Source of the DNA: Strigamia acuminata | Lineage: Eukaryota > Arthropoda > Chilopoda > Geophilomorpha > Linotaeniidae | Assembly: GCA_949358305.1 (NCBI GenBank) | Contig: OX442321.1 | Coordinates: 10,299,449 to 10,363,448, forward strand | Reading direction: 5' to 3' | Length of the DNA: 64,000 bases | Shown here: piece after piece, positions 1-10,945 of the stretch | Layout: every line of letters starts with the position of its first letter | Numbering within the stretch: position 1 is the stretch's first letter | Notes under the pieces: generated by a model | What the model was told of the DNA's origin: nothing | Seen by the model: only the letters and a program-made list of their open reading frames with translations | Database searches by the model: none | Program-made: the position numbers and the translations under genes

Positions 1-2235
1 TTTTATATTAGCTGTCACTGCATTCTGTCACAAACACCACTCACCCGTTTCATTCATTTAATATTATACATTTCAAAAATGCTAACCGCAAAAACTTACT
101 TTCAGCTTATAACACCAGAGGCTGCTGAAAGTTAAAAGCTCTGTACAAAAGGCGTCGAGACTCCCCGCTAACAGTTATTACTAGGTTGTAAAAACAAAAA
201 TAAAATAATATGAAAGAAGAAAAAAAAAAGTCATTTGTCCATTGTTTGTCTTCGGCACTTGCAATATATTCTCGTTATCACGGTGCCGATCACCTTCGCT
301 AAACACACATCTAATTCAAGTAGCAATAGCATCGAAACGTGAAAAGTAAACTCGAAAACCAATATAATATGACGAATGCTTCAATAACGCATCAATCAAA
401 TTTCTTATTATCTTGGCCCCTTGGTTTTTCCTCTTTCCGTTCGTTTTCTGCATCATAAACTCGGTGCTGTTGCCAATAGATGGCGTTGGTTTCTCACGAC
501 GCATGGCCGGGAATGTGGTAATCGCGCGACCGGCGTCTATACTGAGTGCCAGAAGAAAAGGAATCGGAGGGGGATTCATGCAACGTCTGTCACTTTTCAC
601 TTTTCGTACAAAAATATCGATTGGTTCTGTCAAGGGAATGGCGTGTTGTTGGTCGATTAGGCAGAGTTCGGCTGGGTGACTGCATCTTGGCCAATTATTT
701 CTGCTCCTCTTATTTTGAGTGGAAGAGAAAATATAATAATTGTGATCAACATTCTTGGCGTGACCTTTCACTCGACATAAAAATGAAAAGAGTCTTCTCT
801 CTGATTAAAGTTACTCACTGTCTTATCAGAACGAGGGGAGAAAGAAAGAAGAAAGAAAAAAGAAAAAAATAATCTGATCTAAACTGCGCAACCGCTTTTC
901 TTCTTAAGTTTTCCGAACAAAAAGAAAATTCAATTTCTTTTTTTTCCCCCTTTCGTCATATTTGTGACTTTATTTGCGACGATATCGGATAATAATTATA
1001 AAAATAAAGAGAAACATAAGAGACGCACATTTTTCTACATCTCTTTTTGTTATCGGGGGAATTAGTTTACCTGACAGGAGTTGGTCGTCGTTCGTCGATG
1101 CATCTCTCGCGCTCCATCAATTTCTCATCAGATTGGTTTCGTTCGCCGAAAGCAACAAAAATTTGCTGGAAACAAAAATCTGATAAAAGAAAACACGAGT
1201 AATAAATCACTACAGAAGATTTGTTTCTTTTTTCTTTTTTTTTAATTATTATTATTAATATCAATAATTACCTTAATTATTATTATTATTTTTAAAAAAA
1301 TGAACTAAGAAATAAGTCATTTTCCAGTTTTATTTACACAAACGTAGATCTGCCAACGCGTTTTATTGTGGTATTTGTGTTAGAGGTGAAGCGAGAACCG
1401 GCGTTCGTGCGTATAAGACGCCGAGTCGGTGCTCGTTATCGCCTTAATCAATTAAGATTGCGAAAAGGAAATTTCCTTGCACTCATTCGACGGGCACGTG
1501 CACAAAACAAAAGAGGAGTAAAAATAGCTGCCGCTGATAAATTCAAACCGATGGCCCAACTAACAGCCCTTAATCCCGAGCATTTCGATAAATTTCCCGA
1601 CGTTTCTGCTGGAGGCACAGGTGATTCTCGTGCCGATATCGAGGTCGGATTTGCCCGCAAATCCCAAGCTAGACGTAGACAGATGCACTATGCAACGCGT
1701 TGGCAGGTCCAGAGTCAAACAACGAGAAAAGTGTGTTGAAGGATGTGACGACAAAAGGTCGACGAGGGGAGGAAAAAAAAACTCCAAATCTTTCTTGGGT
1801 TCATTTTTCAAACAAAACAAACACTTCTTTTTTTGCATATTCAAATTCAAACTTCCTTAAGTGCATTGATGGACGCAAAATGGAGGTTGCCCGCAATGTG
1901 GACCAACGATTGTCTTAGCTAAAACTTTTATTTAATTTATTTAATTAACTTAAATTTAATTTAATTTCAACTGTGGAGAATACATTTAGAAATCGTTTTA
2001 AACCGTTTGGAAAATTAAAAATAAACAGGAAGACTTCCTTTACAAATTCCTCCATCAACTTCACTCACTTTATAAGCACTTCTTTTTTTTATTCCTTTAA
2101 AAATTTCCTTGAATCCCACAGAAAGATTTGGAGCTCATACGCTTTGTTAGCACAAATTTATGTCTTATTTTTTTTTCTTCCACGGTTCAAGTTCAGTTTC
2201 CAATTCCAATGAACACTTTGCAAGTAACTTTTAAA
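1..2235. other. Non-coding AT-rich DNA downstream of Kekkon 1
   Basis: No reading frame here has recognisable protein similarity. The open frames are short, overlap on both strands and contain low-complexity Lys/Phe runs. A somewhat more GC-rich patch at about 1370-1740 holds a 123-codon plus-strand frame rich in Arg, but I recognise no domain in it and see no splice or start context that would make it a gene. Confidence 0.6.
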
Positions 2236-2241
2236 TTTATT
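2236..2241 (-). terminator. Candidate polyadenylation signal of Kekkon 1
   Basis: TTTATT on the plus strand gives AATAAA on the minus strand, about 126 bases after the stop codon of the LRR-Ig gene. It is the first canonical hexamer downstream that I see. The position is plausible, but AATAAA is common by chance in such AT-rich DNA. Confidence 0.45.
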
Positions 2242-2250
2242 TTTAAAAAA

Positions 2251-2281
2251 CAAAAACAAAAACAAAAACAAAAACAAAAAC
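2251..2281 (+). repeat. (CAAAAA)n short tandem repeat
   Basis: About five copies of a six-base CAAAAA unit lie just beyond the predicted 3' end of the Kekkon 1 transcript, followed by further A-rich sequence. Confidence 0.8.
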
Positions 2282-2366
2282 GAAATTTAAAAAAAAAACC
2301 AAAGAAAAAAAAACCTATTTTGGGCCATTGCAAAATTGTTGTTAAGTTTGTGCGTGTGTTTAATTT

Positions 2367-4421
2367 TCACACTTTAGTTGCGCTGTCAGATTGCTTTTTC
2401 TCATCACCAGCAGCACTAACACCGACTGGGATGGGCTTCCTTTTTAATCTCGGATGAGGCGGTCCGTGATGATGCACACGAGTCCGACCTGCGTCACTGT
2501 CATCCGACGATGAAGTGGTCCTCCGACTCGTCCCTGAGGTTGTTGCAGCCCAATCGGCCGTTCTCTGTCGCCTGTCGAGGCTCGATCTTCCCTGGGGTAA
2601 AGGCTGCCCGCAGGAAGCGCAGCTCTCCGGCTGCGACGTGGGGGTCCTCGCGCTCCTCTCGTTCTCGCTCTCCTTCTCCTCCTTGTCGGTTTTTGCAATC
2701 GTGTCATCTTGGTCCAGAATGCTGTCGCTTTCTTCATTGGACGTGTTGTCGACCCCACCTCCTCCTCCTCCTCCTCCATCATCCCCATCCTTGTTCTCCG
2801 AAACGCCCTTGGAGTCAATCACGACGCTCTCCTCCATCACGGTGCTTAATTTCGTCATGTCTCCTTGCACGCTGTTCTTATTGGCAAAAGTCACGTGCTC
2901 GTACTTATCGACAGTGGGTATCTCGTGGTATTTCTGCGATATTCGGGGCGCGGCCGTGGACTTGGCAGCCATGAGGGTGGACAAACTCTGCTTGTCGATG
3001 GTGAGCAAGGCGCTTTCCTTGTGGTTGAGTAGGCACACGTGATGGTGTTTGTGCTCAGCCAAAACGCGTTTCCTTTCCCTCCTCCGTCTGCGGTAGAGGA
3101 AGGCCAAGCAACAAGCGAGCACGATGAGCGCCGCAACGCCAATCGCGCCACCGCCCACCATGCCCGACACCTGAGACAGGGTGAAGGAGGCGTCGAGCGA
3201 CACGTTTGCGGCCACCACGAGCGTCACGTTGCGCGTCTTGGTGTTGGCCTTGTTCTCGGCCACGCACGTGTAGATGCCCGCGTCCTCCTTGCGAACCGCG
3301 GTGATGGTGAGGTTGCTCACTTTGTCCAGCAAGCCGTCCTCGTGGATGATGTAGATCTGCTTGCTGTCTCTCGCCATGGCCGACAAGTTGGCAATGACGC
3401 GTTCCTTCCACACCCAGTGGATGTTGGGCTCGGGGTTGGCCGAGACGCGGCAGGTGAGCGTCACGTTGTCGTCCTCGTCGACCAAGAAGGGCGACTCGAC
3501 GACGGCGATCTGCGTCTCGCAAGCGAAGTCCTCGAGCCCGAGTTTGTCCCACGTCTGGTTGGCGAGGCGCCGAGGAGCCGCGCACACGGGTACGACGCCG
3601 AGAGGCACGTTGGCCTTGAGCACCCATTGGCGGGCGGGACGCAGGCGGCAGTCGCAATGCCAGGGATTATCGTGCAGATCGATGCCGTGCAGGGAACGCA
3701 ACCAAGTCAAGGCGCTGGCTGGCACGTCCGTCAGTTTGTTGCCGTCTAATTTGAGAAAAGTGAGATTATGAAGGCCGCGAAAAGCGTTCTCGGCCACGCG
3801 TTCCAACTGGCATCTGCTCAACTCGAGCACCGTGAGCGAGGGCAGGTGAGCGAAAGCGTCCTCGGCCAGACGCCGCAACGGGTTGTCGTTGAAAATGAGG
3901 CGGCGCAGGGCGGGCATCTCGCCAAACGCGGCTGCAGGCACGTAGGTCATGTCGTTGTGGCTGATGTCGAGTTCGACCAGGTTGGACAGACGCCGAAAAG
4001 CCTCCTGGTCGATCTGTTTGAGGTGACAGTGTTGGAGGTGGATGCGTTGCAGGTTGAGCAAACCAGCGTTGAGAAACGTGTCCTTGGGCAACACCTGCAG
4101 ATTGTTGTGCGACATGTCCAGCATTTGGGTCCCCGGGTCGAAGGTGGGAGGCACGTCGATGAAGCCGGCGCTGCGGCAGTCCACCGTGTCCTTGCCGTAC
4201 TTCCACTTGCAGTCGCAGCCCTCGGGACACTCACCAAGGCAGACGCGATGCATCAAAGAAAGCCACACCACCAGCGATAACAAGGCGCCGCGGCCTCGCG
4301 AGGGCGCCACCCGAACGCTCCAATACTCGACTCCTGCCGACGAGTGGCGGCGCCGGAGATATCGATGATGATGATGATAAGGAGGGCGGCTCTGATGCTC
4401 ACGCTCCTCCGGCGGCGGCAT
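2367..4421 (-). CDS. Kekkon-like LRR-Ig single-pass membrane receptor (Kekkon 1 of this window)
   Basis: The 684-residue frame has the Kekkon architecture. A hydrophobic signal segment at about 46-62 is followed by an LRRNT with Cys65, Cys69, Cys71 and Cys82, leucine-rich repeats at about 97-250, an LRRCT starting NPWHCDC (252-258) with partners Cys280 and Cys301, one Ig domain (about 304-403; Cys324, Trp336, Cys386 in YTC), a membrane segment at about 421-443, and an Arg-rich stop-transfer RRRRRERKR. The cytoplasmic tail (about 240 residues) carries a Gly9 run, acidic and Ser-rich stretches, and ends ATKV, which fits a class I PDZ ligand. Drosophila relatives act at the plasma membrane; Kek1 restrains EGFR and others modulate BMP signalling or synapses. 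Which member this is cannot be told. The 44 residues before the signal segment are unusually long, so initiation may be further in. The coding region is intronless and much more GC-rich than its surroundings. It points away from the second Kekkon gene at 58.5 kb. Confidence 0.93.
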   Translation of the reverse strand: MPPPEEREHQSRPPYHHHHRYLRRRHSSAGVEYWSVRVAPSRGRGALLSLVVWLSLMHRVCLGECPEGCDCKWKYGKDTVDCRSAGFIDVPPTFDPGTQMLDMSHNNLQVLPKDTFLNAGLLNLQRIHLQHCHLKQIDQEAFRRLSNLVELDISHNDMTYVPAAAFGEMPALRRLIFNDNPLRRLAEDAFAHLPSLTVLELSRCQLERVAENAFRGLHNLTFLKLDGNKLTDVPASALTWLRSLHGIDLHDNPWHCDCRLRPARQWVLKANVPLGVVPVCAAPRRLANQTWDKLGLEDFACETQIAVVESPFLVDEDDNVTLTCRVSANPEPNIHWVWKERVIANLSAMARDSKQIYIIHEDGLLDKVSNLTITAVRKEDAGIYTCVAENKANTKTRNVTLVVAANVSLDASFTLSQVSGMVGGGAIGVAALIVLACCLAFLYRRRRRERKRVLAEHKHHHVCLLNHKESALLTIDKQSLSTLMAAKSTAAPRISQKYHEIPTVDKYEHVTFANKNSVQGDMTKLSTVMEESVVIDSKGVSENKDGDDGGGGGGGGVDNTSNEESDSILDQDDTIAKTDKEEKESENERSARTPTSQPESCASCGQPLPQGRSSLDRRQRTADWAATTSGTSRRTTSSSDDSDAGRTRVHHHGPPHPRLKRKPIPVGVSAAGDEKKQSDSATKV

Positions 4422-4508
4422 TCTCCACGACCTGGCGGCGCGCCCTCATTAGTCCCACAGGAGGAGGACGCCAAACAGGATGATGACGTGCTGCGAGAGG
4501 GGGACCAC

Positions 4509-4530
4509 CTGATCAAACAACAAAACTTAC
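4509..4530 (-). other. Splice-site pair just upstream of Kekkon 1 (5' leader)
   Basis: On the minus strand a perfect donor GTAAGT (first base 4530) and a pyrimidine-rich acceptor ending TGATCAG (last base 4509) lie only 22 bases apart, about 90 bases upstream of the Kekkon 1 ATG. Twenty-two bases is too short for an ordinary spliceosomal intron, so probably only one of the two is used: the acceptor, to join a distant non-coding first exon (as in the paralogue at 58.4 kb), or the donor in another transcript form. Confidence 0.4.
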
Positions 4531-5930
4531 GTCAATTAAATCCACTCTACTCAAACTGCAATTATTCACTGAGAAGAAAGAAAAAAATCAAAAGAAAATG
4601 AGAAAGAAAAAAACGACAAAGTGATATTAAAAAAAGAAGAAGAAGAAGAAGGAAAAAAACATGTGATGACAAATGAAGACAAAGCACAACGCGTGTGGTG
4701 CAGATATGGCGTCCGCTAAATGAAGCATCACCGGCTTCTCTCTCTCGGAGGCCGAGAAATTGGTTCCCTGTCTACGACCGATGACTGACGACTGATCATT
4801 TTTTTCCCCCTTTTCGCTTGTCAGAATTCAGTAGTGTTCGCTCGTGTCTCAAAAACTAATAGAATATCAGTTAGGCGTGCTGCGAAATGAGCATCAGCAC
4901 ACGAGGACCCTGGGCTAATGAATGCCTTCCATCGACATGCGTTCGCACTCTCCCGCCTAATTAAGGCCTGCCACGCAAATCCCAAGCATTTTTTTCCTCC
5001 TTTCTTTTCTTTCTTTCATTGCACCAACAGTTGACAACTCGAGCATCTTAAACAACCGTCTTCTTCTTGCGGAAGAAATAAAAGAAATATAGTAGAAAAG
5101 AAAGAAATAAAAAAGAAAAAGAAAGAAAATTTAATTGAAAAGAAAATTAAAAAAAATATGGAAATAAACGAGTCAAGTGATTGTTATCAAAATATAAATA
5201 TTATGCAAATGATTCATTCAATCTAAGTGCGAAGACGCGCTCGCTGTACGTTTGCTCCAAACTATATTGAGTGAAAAAGACGGGAGGGAGGAAGAAGGGA
5301 AGGAGGACGCAGAAGTGAAAAATCCTTTTTGATTGAATTTTGAAACGCGAGTAAGTTGTTGTTTAACCCGCTGTTTGGCAAAAACAAAAATTTGCGACGA
5401 GCTCCACTTACCAGCACACATCTCAATCGAAAAAGCCCTTTCTTTTCATTCAACCACACAATTAGGGGCAAATGTTTCTCTCACTATAGTCGAAAGGCCC
5501 GCCTTGCGCGTACTGATTGCAACTTCCCCGCACGTCTTCCCAGCCTTATATTGAAGCCCATTCTTAGCGTAAAAACAAAAAATAAATAAAACTCTTCCCT
5601 CTCTCCCGCCCACGTCCCAGCCGAAAAATAAAAAAGGCAATCACAGGAAAAGGGAGGGCCGCAGTGTTAGGAAGCGGTTGTGTTGCTATTAGAGTCAAGT
5701 AAATGGATGTTTCTAATCAAAGCACGAATTCGCAATTAGAACGACGAGTGTAAAAGAACAGGAAAAGGAGTAAGTCGAATCAAGTTTCTCAATCTCGTGG
5801 ACAGGGGTCGTCAACGAGTGAAATGATTAGGAGGTGGTCGTCACCAATCACGAGACACGTGCAACCCGGGTCAAGAGACAATCGTCCTTTCTCATCTCCA
5901 TGTTACATCGTTATTAGACGAGTCGAGCGA

Positions 5931-5981
5931 GAGGAGAAGAGAAGAGACGAGAAGAGAAGAGTCGAGACGAGAAGAGAAGCT
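5931..5981 (+). repeat. Degenerate (AGAAG)n purine repeat
   Basis: An imperfect tandem array of AGAAG and CGAGA units in about 50 bases. It makes a long purine tract on the plus strand. Confidence 0.7.
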
Positions 5982-7065
5982 TCTGCTTGCGTTCATTCAA
6001 TATCATAAATCTTTCCGAGTCAGCTCCCTTTTAGCGAGCGATGGGATGGTCGAGTATATCCGAGCAGCAAACTCTCTTCCTTCCTCGTCCCAGCCACGTG
6101 TCTTCAACGGAGCAAGAAAAGCGAGTGGGAGAAAAGTTCGTGGATGAAATGCAAATTGAGAATATGCAACTGAAAAGCCATTGACCATTGATCTTTGTGC
6201 GGGGGAGGAAAGAAATGAAGAAGAAAAAGGCTATGGAGATGAATTTTGCATTACTTACTAATGCATTAGCAACTGTGATCGTGCATTTGGGTCTGGTCGA
6301 TTTCAGCTCGGAATGGAGAAAGCAGACTCGAGGTAACGTCATTAAATGGCGATTGCCTCCCCCTCAACCGAGTAGAAATGTGGCCAACACAAAGGTGTGA
6401 ATGCGGGCATGAAATAACAACACCTTTACTTACTCTCATGCTGAGAATAGTATCATTTTTGCAAGTGCAGAGGATAAAAACTAAACCCGAAAAAATTATA
6501 CAATCCTCGCAGCATATAAAGTAAAAATTCTTCTTTGTTTTCCCAAATCAACCTTAAAGATTATTTCACGTATGTACATGTATATATACTTGTATATACA
6601 AGAGCACCTTTAAAAAAGCACTTTATTGCCTACGTAGGAAGCAAATTCAATTAACTTGCTATGGGTGCGCTTTTTATATCTCAAATTCTCAAAGATGAAT
6701 TTTCTCTTTTCTTTAATTACTGACGAAATAATAAATAATCTGGAAAAATTCAGCCGCTTAAATGGATATTCATTTAATTATTCACTCGGAATCAGTGTCC
6801 GGAAATTGGCGATTTCTGTAAAGCGTAATAACACGGTGCAGTGAATATCATTACATTCACGTTTGACCCGTCGATGTTCATTAATACAAACTTAATGACA
6901 TGTAATCGATCTGAAAGCAGAAAATTCGCTGATAAGACTCAACTGGAATTGATTAAAAGAAAAGAGAAAACGCAATCGGAAACGAAGCAAGTGATGATGA
7001 GCGAGCACAAGATATGAGTCGAGCATGATTCTCTGCTCACACTGGGGAGCTAAACGAAACGAGAG

Positions 7066-7161
7066 GAGCTGAGCTGAGCTGAGCAGAAGCACAGCAGAAA
7101 CAGAAGCAGAAGCACAGCAGAAACAGAAGCAGAAGCAGAAGCACAGCAGAAGCACAGCAGA
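7066..7161 (+). repeat. Compound GAGCT and (AGCAGA)n minisatellite-like tract
   Basis: GAGCT units at about 7066-7083 pass into a series of GAAGCA, CAGCAG and AGAAAC units up to about 7161. The tract ends about 50 bases before the left end of the foldback element. Confidence 0.7.
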
Positions 7162-7568
7162 TTAAGATCGGTTGCAAAATTGCAAGCAACGCGAAAGATG
7201 GACGAGGGACTGACAAGGGGAGAGCACCAATAAGCTATCACAGATTGTTGTAATATTAAACAAGAAGGATTGTTATATCATGCTGAATGAGACCCTAAAA
7301 TAATTTCATTCCATGAACAGCCAACAATGCAAACAATGAGCTGAAAGTTGGCACTATTTTGTCTGTGTATACATCAAATCTGAGCAATCAGGCCTAGTGT
7401 ATGAATACTGTAAACAACAGTTGCTAGGTAAAAAATAGTTCCAAGATCCAAGTTCAATTTTATCATTTGAGATTCAATGATGTCATTTCCTCTTTTGATA
7501 TCACATGACATATGACATCAGAACTTTGTTCAACAACATGACTGTCTTCATGAAGACAATAATAGTTT

Positions 7569-7638
7569 GTAGTGGTGGTTCAGTGGTTAAGGCAATGGAC
7601 CAGGAATCTTTCCACACAGGTTCAAATCCTGTTGGGTG
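7569..7638 (+). pseudogene. tRNA-Ser-like segment in the left foldback arm
   Basis: The segment starts GTAGTGGTGG and continues with an A-box-like TGGTTCAGTGG, then GTTAAGGC, ATGGACCAGGAATC and a B box GGTTCAAATCC inside a perfect 5-bp T-arm (ACAGG/CCTGT). This follows the layout of eukaryotic tRNA-Ser, which typically has GAGTGGTTAAGGC and ATGGACT before an AGA anticodon. The anticodon position reads AGG, the long variable arm is missing and the acceptor stem does not pair. It is therefore a tRNA-derived, SINE-head-like relic with an internal pol III promoter, not a working tRNA. Confidence 0.65.
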
Positions 7639-7814
7639 TGAATATATTTACATTTATTTTTTGTTAAATTTTAGCAGTTATTTTAATGTTTGTAATTTTA
7701 TATTTGTTAAAAAATTAAAATTAACCAAATTAAAATTTTCTGGAAACAAATATAAAATTACAAACATTAAAATAACTGCTAAAATTTAACAAAAAATAAA
7801 TGTAAATATATTCA

Positions 7815-7884
7815 CACCCAACAGGATTTGAACCTGTGTGGAAAGATTCCTGGTCCATTGCCTTAACCACTGAACCACCACTAC
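7815..7884 (-). pseudogene. Mirror copy of the tRNA-Ser-like segment in the right foldback arm
   Basis: This is the exact inverted copy of the segment at 7569-7638, with the B box visible on the plus strand as GGATTTGAACC. The two pol III-type promoters point at each other across the spacer, so transcripts from both would be complementary. Confidence 0.65.
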
Positions 7885-9862
7885 AAACTATTATTGTCTT
7901 CATGAAGACAGTCATGTTGTTGAACAAAGTTCTGATGTCATATGTCATGTGATATCAAAAGAGGAAATGACATCATTGAATCTCAAATGATAAAATTGAA
8001 CTTGGATCTTGGAACTATTTTTTACCTAGCAACTGTTGTTTACAGTATTCATACACTAGGCCTGATTGCTCAGATTTGATGTATACACAGACAAAATAGT
8101 GCCAACTTTCAGCTCATTGTTTGCATTGTTGGCTGTTCATGGAATGAAATTATTTTAGGGTCTCATTCAGCATGATATAACAATCCTTCTTGTTTAATAT
8201 TACAACAATCTGTGATAGCTTATTGGTGCTCTCCCCTTGTGAGCACAAACTTGTTAACAAGCAATGTTTTAAGTCGGGTTTGTCACGAAATTGAAATAAG
8301 AGGCAGAAACGCAGATAAATGTTAAAAGAAAAGCACCCGAGATACCTCAAAGGGCCACTGATAAGAGACATTTTCCTTATTCGTTCCTCGTGGGAAAATC
8401 AAAGGGGGAAAAAACACATTGCAAACAGAAAGGAAATTAACATCTGACAAAAAGATAGCGGCTTTAGAAATATCTGAAACGGTGAGGCGGCGAAATAAAT
8501 TATTGCCTTTCGAGTTTTGAGCACGAGCAAAACCCTCTCTAATATTCAACAAACACATCAAATTTGAATAAATACATTGTATAAATAAAACAAAGATAAA
8601 GTAGTCGCGTCTCGTGGGTTCAACAGATGTTTGCGTGACAGGGCGTGCGGACATTTGGTCTGCACTGATGAACGGGTTCAAACTCAATGAAGTCGACACG
8701 AGAATGATGAATGGCTGCTGCATTGGACAAACTCAACTTTAAGGAATTGGTGTAAAATTTTATTGAACATTGTGAACGCGAATGGACGCATCCACTTTTG
8801 CCAATTTGACCTCCGTGCAACCGATGCCGATTCCCGTCGTCTGTCAATAGTGGAACGAGGGAGAACATTCCTGCGTCGAGCATCCGACTGTTTCGTGACA
8901 TTTACGCTTCTAATCGAAGGGAATTGATGCGGTCGTCAAACAAAACGAGCTCATTGCGTTGCAGCTTGCAGGTAAAACCAACGCGGATCAAGTTGACGTG
9001 TCATTTTATTTTCTCATCAAAAAATCGACGTACGGATGGAAAAACGTTCACCGTTAGTAGATTAAAGCTTATCATTTATTAATGGAAATGTGAAAGTGGT
9101 CTGAGATGTTCGAGATGGAATGTTTGTCCTCTTCTCGGTCAACTCCCCAAGGAAACGGCTTAAGAAGAGTACCCACATTAATCAACTCAGATGCCGCGTG
9201 CCCTATAGAAATCTCACTCGGAAATGAAAGTGGAAAGTAGAGGAGGGTACAACTCAAACTCAATCGCAATCAATGTCTACGTGCCGTGTACAGCCAGGTA
9301 AAGCAATAAACAATTTATGTTTCGAGCGACACTTGGATTTAGTCCTGCTCTGTTTTGATCTATCGTCGAATTTATCTTTAAAGGAACACATTTAAGACAT
9401 TTCGCCTCCGCAATTTTTTTCCCTTCTAATTTTTTTTTTATTTATTTATTTTTTTTTGAAAAAAAAAAGGGAGAGAGAGAAAAATAAATCGATTCTGAAG
9501 CGGTTTTCTGATATTTTATACACCACAAAAAGAAAAATGAACCGTAATGGTTCGCCCATCCTGCAACACCCCCTGATCTCTCTCTCTCTCTCTCTCTCTT
9601 TCTATCTCGGGTTTTGAAACGCTCAGAGGAGCGATTATAATAGACGAAATAGCCTCATATACATTTGGTCAAAAAGAGGCCGCCACTAACGCAGCGAACC
9701 TCGATCTAATCGGGCTCTCCATCTCCCAGACTCGAGTCGGGGGCGTGCAATTCAATAAACAGAATGAAAAGCCAGCCTCATCGCCACCATCAGCTCGCGA
9801 TTATCGAGCACGTACAAAGATGCAACATTTTCGGCGCATGCGCGTGGCTATACTCTCATGCT

Positions 9863-9901
9863 CGCATTCGCATTCGCATTCGCACTCGCACTCGCCATCG
9901 C
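9863..9901 (+). repeat. (CATTCG)n/(CACTCG)n hexanucleotide repeat
   Basis: About six tandem copies of CATTCG drifting to CACTCG. A (CT)n tract lies nearby at about 9579-9600. Confidence 0.85.
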
Positions 9902-10190
9902 CACTCGCAGGAACCCTCTCCCTCTTCCGTTTGAATCGGGAAACAAAACAAGCAGCGGGTTAGAAAAGCTACAGCCTTTGGATTAGAACCGCAGATATAA
10001 ACACACAAGCGCTTTTACCTCGAGTAATCCTGTGGCTCCATTAAACAGAATCCCCACCGAATAGAGAACACTTGATGATGAATTACTCATGCCGAAAGGA
10101 ATATTGATTTCCGACACCAACTAGTGTTGGACAGGGAAACACGAAAAGTCACACCAAAATGGCGATTGATTAAATAAATACTTAAATGGC

Positions 10191-10241
10191 TAAATAAATG
10201 AATGAATGAATGAATAAATGAATAAATAAATAAATAAATAG
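10191..10241 (+). repeat. (AATG)n/(AATA)n tetranucleotide repeat
   Basis: TAAATAAATG passes into GAATGAATGAATG and then AAATAAATAAATA, a mixed tetranucleotide microsatellite. Confidence 0.85.
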
Positions 10242-10917
10242 AAATTGTCGTGTAATCATGAGACTCGAAAAAGGATCTTCCTTCTCAGAAAAATCTAATT
10301 GAATTTGTCCGAATTGTGAGAGAAGGGAAATTTAAATCTCCTCCTGGTTTCTTCGCACGGTGATGAGCAATTGTCGGTTGCCGTGGAAACCTAAATCTTC
10401 TCTTCTCTCTCAGTTTCCCCATGATGCACGGCAAAGAGGAAGGAAGTGGCTCCCGGTGGAAAGAGAAAAGCATATTCCTCACTGAGCAAATATTGAAAAA
10501 GAAAGTAATTCGTCGCGTGAAGAGGGGAAGGAAAGGTGAAGAGTAAGAAAAAGTGACTTGTGTCCCCAGCCCGTCGTCTGTTTTTTGTTTACGTGCAAAG
10601 AGTTAATGTATTTTCAAAGTGGCGACTCTTTGGCATGTGGCCAGAGACGCCGACGATATCGGCGCCAAATTACGGATGAGGAGGAAGACACACGAAAGCG
10701 GTGTCGGCACGCGTTCCCAAAATCCCCATTACGAGTTTCCAACATGCATTCGTTAAGTGTTCGGGTCATTGATTCATCATCGCCAGAAATAGACGCTGAG
10801 AAAGAGATGCCAAAACATCCCCGGCCGACGTCGTCGTCGTTGCACTAAATGTTTTCTCGCTTAAACTAAACGCCATCAGCCGCCATCATCGATCGTACAC
10901 AGTTTACATTGAGCTGT

Positions 10918-10945
10918 TGCTCTGCTCTGCTCTGCTCTGCTCTGC
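10918..10945 (+). repeat. (CTCTG)n pentanucleotide repeat
   Basis: Five to six copies of a CTCTG unit in a more GC-rich stretch. It opens a spurious Leu/Cys/Ser reading frame. Confidence 0.85.

Larger units (their letters stand above)
4531..7212. other. Gene-free DNA upstream of Kekkon 1
   Basis: No coding region is supported. Several GTAAGT donors occur on the minus strand (for example near 5408 and 6428) and could end a non-coding first exon of Kekkon 1, but none can be chosen from sequence alone. Purine-rich simple repeats occur at 5931-5981 and 7070-7161. Confidence 0.5.
7213..8240. mobile_element. Foldback element: two 496-base inverted arms around a 36-base spacer
   Basis: The left arm (7213-7708) and right arm (7745-8240) are reverse complements of equal length. 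Reading along both I found no mismatch or indel. The spacer 7709-7744 is AT-rich. The outer ends read ACAAGGGGAGAGC inward. The two strands consequently encode the same 68-residue open frame. I see no clear target-site duplication: the outer flanks GGGACTG and GAGCACA differ. No transposase is encoded. Each arm contains a tRNA-like segment (7569-7638 and its mirror 7815-7884). It could be a young non-autonomous foldback transposon, an inverted duplication containing a SINE-like unit, or a read or assembly foldback artefact; the unrelated unique flanks argue against the simplest artefact. Confidence 0.85.

Noticed and set aside
1368-1739. 123-codon plus-strand Arg-rich open frame downstream of Kekkon 1
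   Set aside because: It has no family similarity, no leader or polyadenylation context, and a competing frame on the other strand.
3039-3749. 236-codon plus-strand open frame opposite Kekkon 1
   Set aside because: It is the antisense shadow of the GC-rich LRR/Ig coding region and has no independent domain.
7505-7948. Identical 68-residue peptides on both strands, suggesting a duplicated gene
   Set aside because: They are the same foldback arm read on opposite strands and cross the tRNA-like segment.
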